This document shows positions 6,362 to 10,254 of a stretch of 10,254 bases of DNA, piece after piece. The DNA comes from an uncultured Roseiflexaceae bacterium. Lineage in GTDB: Bacteria > Chloroflexota > Chloroflexia > Chloroflexales > Roseiflexaceae. The translations under genes were made by a program, and so were the position numbers. The stretch lies in assembly GCA_903932805.1 (NCBI GenBank), contig CAIZHO010000602.1:1-10254 (forward strand), read 5' to 3'. The notes under the pieces are model-generated. The model made no database searches. It was given only the letters and a program-made list of their open reading frames with translations, and was not told where the DNA came from. Every line of letters starts with the position of its first letter. Position 1 is the stretch's first letter.

Positions 6362-7396
6362 TTACGCCAAGGCATGGTGGTCCTCCAGTGGCATATCGTG
6401 GTGACGCAGCGCTTCTTGGAGGGCTGGCAACACGGTAGCAGCGAGCGCTTCATTGGCAAATGCGACCCACGAGACCGGCGAACCGACGTCGAGCGGCGCA
6501 TCGAGGGGAGTTCCGTTTGCTTTACAGACGATAATACCCGCTTCACGAGCAATAAGCTCGGTACAGACATCGTACGGGTGACAACACAACATGGCGGTGT
6601 GTGCGTGTCGCGCTGATGGGGCGAGTAACAACGGCCGGACATCTGCAAGCCAGCGATCATGCCCAGCCAGCAACTCCGCAAACTGCCCACCGGTCGATAT
6701 ATATTGATCTTCGAAGCAGAGCGCTCGGCCGGCCGGCGGCGCGCCCAGAAGTGTCGTCACAACCATATCATCAACAGCTGCCAGGCGGGCACGTTCGCCG
6801 GGGAAGAAGCGAGCAACATTGCCGAAGCCTTGCAAAATAGTCGTCGCCTGAGACGGCCGTACCGGCAAGACAATTTCGTCACCCGCAAGACGGTTGGTGC
6901 GTCGGGCGTGTACCCCTTGCCCGCGCATCGCCCAGTACTGGTCTGAGAGATGTTGCTTGACGAGTGGAATTTCGGTCATGACTGCAATCGTGATGTCAGA
7001 CAGATTGGTCGCAGGCCCACGATATGGCGCAACCCCCGTCAAAATCCATGCAGAGCGCTTTTGGTACATCAACCCACGCGTTCCATCAATAGGGTCAACG
7101 ATGATGACATACGCCAGTTCATCGTGAGGTGTCCCGGCGGGGAAGTCGCGTATGCCCGATTCACCCAATCCTTCTGCAACCAACCGAAACGGCACCGTAG
7201 CGCCTAGTGCAGAGAATTGTTCGATCAGAACAGCCTCTGAGACACGATCAATTGCAAAAATCGTATCTCCGCCTTCTTCGGCGTCTACATGTGCCAATTG
7301 TTCGAGCGCACTGTCCTCGCACGCACGGACCACTGCATCGCGAATATGTGCATGGATCTGCTGGATGTGTTCGCAGAGTAGACGTTCGATGCTCAC
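6362..7396 (-). CDS. Inositol-monophosphatase-family phosphatase
   Basis: A 344-aa member of the Mg2+-dependent, Li+-sensitive phosphatase superfamily (inositol monophosphatase, fructose-1,6-bisphosphatase, PAP phosphatase). Metal-site residues are GGDTIFAID (42-50), Glu75 in VAEG, DPIDGT (101-106) and a C-terminal Asp276 in HPYDVCTELIAREAG, which replaces the usual WDxAAG. The second Glu of the common EE pair is Gly76. It is longer than a typical inositol monophosphatase (about 260-270 aa), with inserts around 80-95 and 190-260. The sugar operon suggests that it dephosphorylates a sugar phosphate, perhaps a pathway by-product, but inositol phosphate or another substrate is possible. The start is GTG at 7396, overlapping the galT stop in GTGA; an ATG four bases further upstream is out of frame. 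Its stop lies one base before the kinase ATG, so the three genes are surely co-translated. Confidence 0.88.
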   Translation of the reverse strand: MSIERLLCEHIQQIHAHIRDAVVRACEDSALEQLAHVDAEEGGDTIFAIDRVSEAVLIEQFSALGATVPFRLVAEGLGESGIRDFPAGTPHDELAYVIIVDPIDGTRGLMYQKRSAWILTGVAPYRGPATNLSDITIAVMTEIPLVKQHLSDQYWAMRGQGVHARRTNRLAGDEIVLPVRPSQATTILQGFGNVARFFPGERARLAAVDDMVVTTLLGAPPAGRALCFEDQYISTGGQFAELLAGHDRWLADVRPLLLAPSARHAHTAMLCCHPYDVCTELIAREAGIIVCKANGTPLDAPLDVGSPVSWVAFANEALAATVLPALQEALRHHDMPLEDHHALA

Positions 7397-8442
7397 TCAT
7401 TCGCTCCTTCGCTCAGATAGTGGTGGCTACTGACGGCACGCAGTGCCTGTGCACTTGCTTCTGGCGATGTGTCATTCAGAAAGTTGCCGCCGCCAACTTC
7501 CGGTCCGGCGAGATATTTGAGTAATCCTGGCTGCCGCAACGGGGGGTGAAAGGTGATGTATGCATGAAAGTCTTCATAGGTACTCCCATCCGTTGGTGCT
7601 TGGTGCAACGGCATGACATACGGGAACGACTGCTGCCAGAGATTATCAAACCGTACAGTAACCGCTTTGATTGCATCCGCGAGGGACGCTGATTCGCTGT
7701 CATTGAGTAAATGAAAATGCGACACTTTTCGCTTCGGTACGATATAGACTTCATAGGCATAACGGGCAAAATACGGCACGAATGCAATCGTGTGCGCATC
7801 CTCATACAGAATCCGACGACCATCTCGGTGCTCTGCCGTGATGATGTCTGCCATAAGCCCACGCCCTTCGGAGCGCGCATACTGCGTCATCGCCTCGAGT
7901 GCCGTTTGGATCGTTTTGAAAACAAAATTCGTCGCATAAATTTGACCGTGCGGATGCGGATTCGATACGCCGACCACGGCTCCTTTGTTCTCAAAGCAGA
8001 GCACATGATTGACCTGTGCAAGTGTACCGAGGTCGAACGTCTGTTGCTGCCATGCAGCCACAACACGCTGGATATGCCCGACCGGGAGCTCTGCAAGCGT
8101 AACATTGTGGATCGGGCTAAAACAGAGCACGCGGGCAATCCCGTCGGCCCGCCGGGTTTGATAGGGTGGCACTGGTGCGATTGGCTCGGGGGCAAGGGGC
8201 CCGACACACGGGTGGTCGTTATCAAACACAAACACATCGGTGTATGGCGGATTGTGCGTGCCGTGGATACGCGGATTACCGGGGCACAAATAACATGTGG
8301 GATCGTATGCTGGTACATCGGGGAGCGGTGTACTAACGCGCTGCCCTACCCACGGCCGATGTTGACGGTGGGCAGCGATAACAACCCATTCTTGGCGAAG
8401 CGGATGCCAGCGCTCTTCCCACATCCCAGCTGCTTCTTGCAT
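7393..8442 (-). CDS. galT: Galactose-1-phosphate uridylyltransferase (class I)
   Basis: A 349-aa enzyme at normal GalT length. It exchanges UMP between UDP-glucose and galactose-1-phosphate through a uridylyl-histidine intermediate (Leloir pathway, cytosol). Zinc ligands are visible at Cys50 and Cys53 (CYLCPGNPR), His112 (SPIHN) and His163. The nucleophile is His165 in NPHPHGQIYA (161-170), matching HPHGQ of E. coli GalT. DVFVFDND (69-76) and the C-terminal HFHLLN and YEDFHAYITFHPPLR segments are also family-like. The start at 8442 is preceded by AAAGGA; a second ATG six codons in is less well placed. It is the first gene of the operon and overlaps the phosphatase by 4 bp. GalE is not in the window. 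Because the partner kinase is arabinokinase-like, a pentose-1-phosphate acceptor cannot be excluded. Confidence 0.95.
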   Translation of the reverse strand: MQEAAGMWEERWHPLRQEWVVIAAHRQHRPWVGQRVSTPLPDVPAYDPTCYLCPGNPRIHGTHNPPYTDVFVFDNDHPCVGPLAPEPIAPVPPYQTRRADGIARVLCFSPIHNVTLAELPVGHIQRVVAAWQQQTFDLGTLAQVNHVLCFENKGAVVGVSNPHPHGQIYATNFVFKTIQTALEAMTQYARSEGRGLMADIITAEHRDGRRILYEDAHTIAFVPYFARYAYEVYIVPKRKVSHFHLLNDSESASLADAIKAVTVRFDNLWQQSFPYVMPLHQAPTDGSTYEDFHAYITFHPPLRQPGLLKYLAGPEVGGGNFLNDTSPEASAQALRAVSSHHYLSEGANE

Positions 8443-8595
8443 CTCGATTCCTTTTGCGACCTACACTGCGTCTATTGTAAATTGAAAACAACGAAATGTG
8501 GCATTTTCTGCGTATTCAAAACTCCCAACTGACGAAACAGACCGAACGACCCGACCATTCACCGGTACAATACATACGAACATGAGGAGAGTGAC
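8443..8595. promoter_or_regulatory. Divergent promoter region between galT and thiN
   Basis: This 153-bp AT-richer interval contains no gene. For thiN, TACAAT at 8566-8571 is a reasonable -10 with a leader near 18 nt, but no -35 stands out. For galT, TACAAT on the minus strand (8474-8479) is a candidate -10 with a leader near 25 nt. It too lacks a good -35 at 17 bp. I see no convincing operator or riboswitch, notably no TPP riboswitch before thiN. Confidence 0.4.
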
Positions 8596-9234
8596 GTGCG
8601 TATTGTCATTGTAGCCAACGCCCCAGTCATCCCTGACCGACGCCTTGTTGGGTGCATCGATGATGCAGATTACCTCATTGCTGCAGATGGGGGCGGTCTG
8701 GTATTGACCGCGATAGGCAGGGCTCCGCAACTGTTAATCGGTGATCTTGATTCGATTGATGATGCGAGTTTGTCCTTCTTTACGGCTTCGAAAACCGATA
8801 TACGACGCTTCCCTCGAGAAAAAGACGAAACAGATCTCGAGTTGGCACTCCAGGCAGCGGTGTCGCTGGGTGCACATGCGATCGATTTATTTTGCGTGCT
8901 GGGTGGACGTTGGGATCACACACTCGCGACCATTGCAATGCTGAGTATGCCGATGCTTGCGCACCTACGCGTGCGGATTTATGCAGAACACCAGCGCATC
9001 GAATTGATCCGAACGGCAGCAGTCATTCAGGGCACTGTTGGTGATGTGGTGTCGCTCCTGCCGTTGACACAGACGGTCAATGGCATCACGACCATCGGAT
9101 TGGAATATCCGTTAACCGACGCAACATTGTATATGGAGCAATCCCGTGGGGTGAGTAACGTGCTCACTGAGCCTGAGGCGCGCGTTACTATCGCAGATGG
9201 ATTGCTGCTCGTCATCCACACCGAGTCCAGCTGA
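8596..9234 (+). CDS. thiN: Thiamine pyrophosphokinase
   Basis: A 212-aa enzyme at usual length. It transfers pyrophosphate from ATP to thiamine, giving the cofactor thiamine diphosphate in one step (salvage route), in the cytosol. Motifs in order are AADGG (29-33), IGDLDSI (48-54), KDETDLELAL (76-85, metal/ATP), LGGRWDH (102-108), the C-terminal LLPL (154-157), GLEYPL (168-173) and GVSN (185-188, thiamine side). These match the TPK catalytic domain and the vitamin-B1-binding domain. The start is GTG at 8596 with AGGAG (8585-8589) 6 nt upstream. It appears monocistronic: the next plus-strand gene is 286 bp away behind its own promoter. No other thi genes are near. Confidence 0.93.
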   Translation: MRIVIVANAPVIPDRRLVGCIDDADYLIAADGGGLVLTAIGRAPQLLIGDLDSIDDASLSFFTASKTDIRRFPREKDETDLELALQAAVSLGAHAIDLFCVLGGRWDHTLATIAMLSMPMLAHLRVRIYAEHQRIELIRTAAVIQGTVGDVVSLLPLTQTVNGITTIGLEYPLTDATLYMEQSRGVSNVLTEPEARVTIADGLLLVIHTESS

Positions 9235-9310
9235 CATATCGCAGCACACGTGAACGAACAGTTGCACAACAGCATGTAAACAATTAACGGTATGTATCTT
9301 TTGTCACAAT

Positions 9311-9324
9311 GCAACAATTGTTGC
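9311..9324. promoter_or_regulatory. Perfect 14-bp palindrome, candidate operator
   Basis: GCAACAATTGTTGC is its own reverse complement over all 14 bases and ends 17 bp before the -35 hexamer of the zinc-ribbon promoter. A dimeric regulator bound here would be placed for activation or for modest repression. The protein partner is unknown. Confidence 0.5.
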
Positions 9325-9341
9325 GTAGATGAAAGACACTA

Positions 9342-9370
9342 TTGCAAATCATTAAAAGCTATGCTACACT
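9342..9370 (+). promoter_or_regulatory. Strong sigma-70-type promoter for the zinc-ribbon gene
   Basis: TTGCAA (9342-9347) and TACACT (9365-9370) are separated by exactly 17 bp. A TGC just before the -10 makes it an extended -10 promoter, the most complete in the window. The predicted start of transcription is about 9376-9378, leaving a leader near 144 nt. Confidence 0.7.
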
Positions 9371-9376
9371 GCTCAT

Positions 9377-9520
9377 ATGAGCTGGGTGTTACTCAATACG
9401 TCCAAGTGTTTATCCCCTCGGGGCTTCATTTGTTGCGTACAGGACAAACCACTCCCTGGTCCGCGCATACCAGATATCCCATTGGAAGTACCAACCTTGG
9501 AGACAAGAGGAGAGCTAGCG
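9377..9520 (+). promoter_or_regulatory. Possible structured 5' leader of the zinc-ribbon mRNA
   Basis: About 144 nt separate the predicted transcription start from the zinc-ribbon ATG. Visible hairpins are CCC-CTCG-GGG near 9416-9425, TTTGT pairing with ACAAA near 9428-9447, and CTGGT-N8-ACCAG near 9457-9474. Near 9482-9500, TTGG-AAGTA-CCAA competes with a CCAA/TTGG pairing that shares the CCAA, an alternation that could be regulatory. GAGGAG ends about 9 nt before the ATG. I do not recognise a known riboswitch. An ATG at 9377 opens the same frame, so a leaderless 160-aa product is a less likely alternative. Confidence 0.4.
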
Positions 9521-9859
9521 ATGAGCTACGCTGACAAGACACTGAATTGTCGCGATTGTGGTGAACCATTTGTATTCACCGCCGGCGAACAAGAATTCTA
9601 CGCCCAGAAGGGCTTCACCAACGAGCCAACTCGTTGTCTGCCATGCCGGCAGTCACGCAAGTCCCAGATGAATGGGCGCGGCGACAGCATGGGTGGCGGG
9701 TACCGCGATCGTTCCGCAAGCAGCGGACCCCGCGAACAATACGCAACCGTATGCGCAGGTTGTGGCAAAGAAGCAACTGTTCCATTCGTACCCCGCAATA
9801 ACAAGCCCGTTTACTGCGATGATTGCTTTCAGAATCAGCGCCGTGGATCACGCGCCTAG
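9521..9859 (+). CDS. Small double zinc-ribbon protein
   Basis: A 112-aa protein with two four-cysteine zinc sites. The first is Cys10, Cys13, Cys39 and Cys42, in a segment with EQEFYAQKGF (23-32) between the pairs. This is the pattern of the small probable zinc-ribbon family known from many environmental bacteria. The second is Cys78, Cys81, Cys99 and Cys102, in a CxxCGKEATVPFVPR block followed by KPVYCDDCF. A Gly/Ser/Arg-rich linker (51-72) joins them, and the C-terminus is basic. It has no enzyme motif. Nucleic-acid or protein binding is a plausible role, but no function is established that I know of. The start at 9521 is supported by GAGGAG upstream and by MSYADKTLNC, the typical beginning of this family. 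It is monocistronic, with a strong promoter and a terminator of its own, suggesting high or regulated expression. Confidence 0.85.
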   Translation: MSYADKTLNCRDCGEPFVFTAGEQEFYAQKGFTNEPTRCLPCRQSRKSQMNGRGDSMGGGYRDRSASSGPREQYATVCAGCGKEATVPFVPRNNKPVYCDDCFQNQRRGSRA

Positions 9860-9894
9860 GGTTTTTCCCGACGCTGTGTTTTCGTAACAACACT

Positions 9895-9928
9895 CTCCCC
9901 AAGCAGATGGCGCGATGTGCTTGGGGAG
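9895..9928. repeat. Stem-loop downstream of the zinc-ribbon gene
   Basis: CTCCCCAAGCA pairs with TGCTTGGGGAG, a perfect 11-bp stem with a 12-nt loop, 35 bp after the stop codon. No T run follows on either strand, so it is not a classical terminator. It could protect the mRNA end or help the hairpin just downstream. Confidence 0.6.
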
Positions 9929-9930
9929 TA

Positions 9931-9965
9931 AAAAATCCCGGTCGACGATGTCGACCGGGATTTTT
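9931..9965. terminator. Bidirectional rho-independent terminator
   Basis: AAAAATCCCGGTCGAC and its exact complement form a 16-bp arm pair around the 3-nt loop GAT. The outer five pairs are A-T, so each strand reads a GC-rich stem followed by a T run. It would stop the zinc-ribbon transcript (+) and the pyrophosphatase transcript (-). It lies 5 bp from the pyrophosphatase stop codon. Confidence 0.92.
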
Positions 9966-9970
9966 GTGCG

Positions 9971-10254
9971 TTATGCCATCTGTGTTGGTTGTTTCGAGCG
10001 CCAGATTGACCACACAAGCCCACACATGCTGAGCGCCAGCAGCGCAATCAGCGACGGAGTCAACGGTGCATCCATCGGTCGGGTCGAGACTATGATGGGG
10101 GCGATGATCAACGATACCAAGTTCATGACTTTGACCATCGGATTGAGCGCGGGACCAGCCGTGTCTTTGAGGGGGTCACCAACGGTATCACCGACCACTG
10201 CGGCCTTATGCGGCTCGGAGTGCTTGCCTCCATGGTGGCCTTCTTCGATATGCT
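9971..10254 (-). CDS. hppA: Membrane-bound proton-translocating pyrophosphatase, C-terminal part
   Basis: The last 94 codons of an integral-membrane H+-PPase, which couples hydrolysis of pyrophosphate to ion pumping across the cytoplasmic membrane; the N-terminus lies beyond the window. Family-specific residues are [19 protein letters not shown], directly followed by DPLKDTAGP, the highly conserved cytoplasmic pyrophosphate/Mg-binding loop. A transmembrane segment follows ([12 protein letters not shown]), then a short polar loop, a last transmembrane segment ([17 protein letters not shown]) and a basic tail. The residue that separates K+-dependent from K+-independent enzymes is in the missing part, so proton pumping and subtype are assumed from the family. 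It ends at the bidirectional terminator and faces the zinc-ribbon gene. The promoter is outside the window. Confidence 0.95.
   Translation of the reverse strand, partial: HIEEGHHGGKHSEPHKAAVVGDTVGDPLKDTAGPALNPMVKVMNLVSLIIAPIIVSTRPMDAPLTPSLIALLALSMCGLVWSIWRSKQPTQMA

Larger units (their letters stand above)
9235..9376. other. Intergenic stretch upstream of the zinc-ribbon gene
   Basis: AT-rich noncoding DNA between thiN and the zinc-ribbon promoter. No intrinsic terminator for thiN is evident: there is no GC-rich hairpin followed by a T run. It holds a 14-bp palindrome and the promoter listed separately. Confidence 0.6.

Noticed and set aside
6361..6690. 568-aa version of the sugar kinase
   Set aside because: The first 110 codons lie inside the phosphatase gene in another frame and show no kinase similarity; the kinase fold begins after the ATG at 6360.
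7711..8532. 273-codon open frame on the plus strand opposite galT
   Set aside because: It is a shadow of galT, which has complete zinc and active-site motifs; the antisense product has no recognisable motif.
8443..8595. TPP riboswitch before thiN
   Set aside because: The thiN leader is too short and no conserved CUGAGA-type element is present.
1..10254. CRISPR arrays, tRNAs, IS ends or long direct repeats
   Set aside because: Scanning by eye showed no regularly spaced repeats, no transposase motif and no cloverleaf-like segment in the few intergenic gaps.

Overview
The window is about 10.3 kb of densely packed bacterial chromosome with mid-range GC. It holds eleven protein genes, two of them cut by the window edges. 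I see no tRNA, rRNA, IS element, prophage or CRISPR array. The gene content suggests a Chloroflexota (Chloroflexi) chromosome: a Tat-type lipoprotein substrate-binding protein, a WalJ-type nuclease, a galactokinase-family enzyme of the plant L-arabinokinase type next to galT, a double zinc-ribbon protein, a membrane pyrophosphatase, and a Gram-positive-type LexA box. The phylum is an inference from gene style, not proven by any single marker here.

Layout. (1) At 1-619 (-) is the N-terminal part of a Tat-exported lipoprotein that binds solute for an ABC importer. It diverges from (2) a plus-strand run at 708-4029: a PLP-dependent trans-sulfuration enzyme, a WalJ/YycJ metallo-beta-lactamase-fold nuclease, a divergent UvdE-like TIM-barrel endonuclease, and a 147-aa protein of unknown function. 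Between the walJ and uvdE-like genes is a perfect TAGAAC-N4-GTTCTA palindrome next to a -10 element. This looks like a LexA (SOS) operator for the last two genes, which overlap and appear translationally coupled. (3) At 4033-8442 (-) is a tight four-gene operon read as galT, then an inositol-monophosphatase-family phosphatase, then a GHMP sugar kinase of L-arabinokinase type, then a membrane-anchored alpha/beta hydrolase. The first three genes touch or overlap. (4) A divergent intergenic region separates it from thiN (thiamine pyrophosphokinase, 8596-9234, +). (5) A 286-bp noncoding stretch holds a perfect 14-bp palindrome, a strong extended -10 promoter and a possible 144-nt structured leader ahead of a small double zinc-ribbon protein (9521-9859, +). 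(6) A symmetrical bidirectional terminator separates that gene from the C-terminus of a proton-pumping membrane pyrophosphatase (hppA, 9971-10254, -).

Functional themes. The plus-strand cluster pairs a sulfur amino-acid enzyme with DNA-processing proteins, and its last two genes are probably damage-inducible. The minus-strand operon looks like a Leloir-like salvage route that phosphorylates a free sugar at C1 and exchanges it onto a nucleotide. Its kinase lacks the usual galactokinase sugar-binding motif, so the true substrate is an open question. The strongest candidate for something new is the LexA-boxed pair of a divergent UvdE-like protein and an unknown 147-aa protein.
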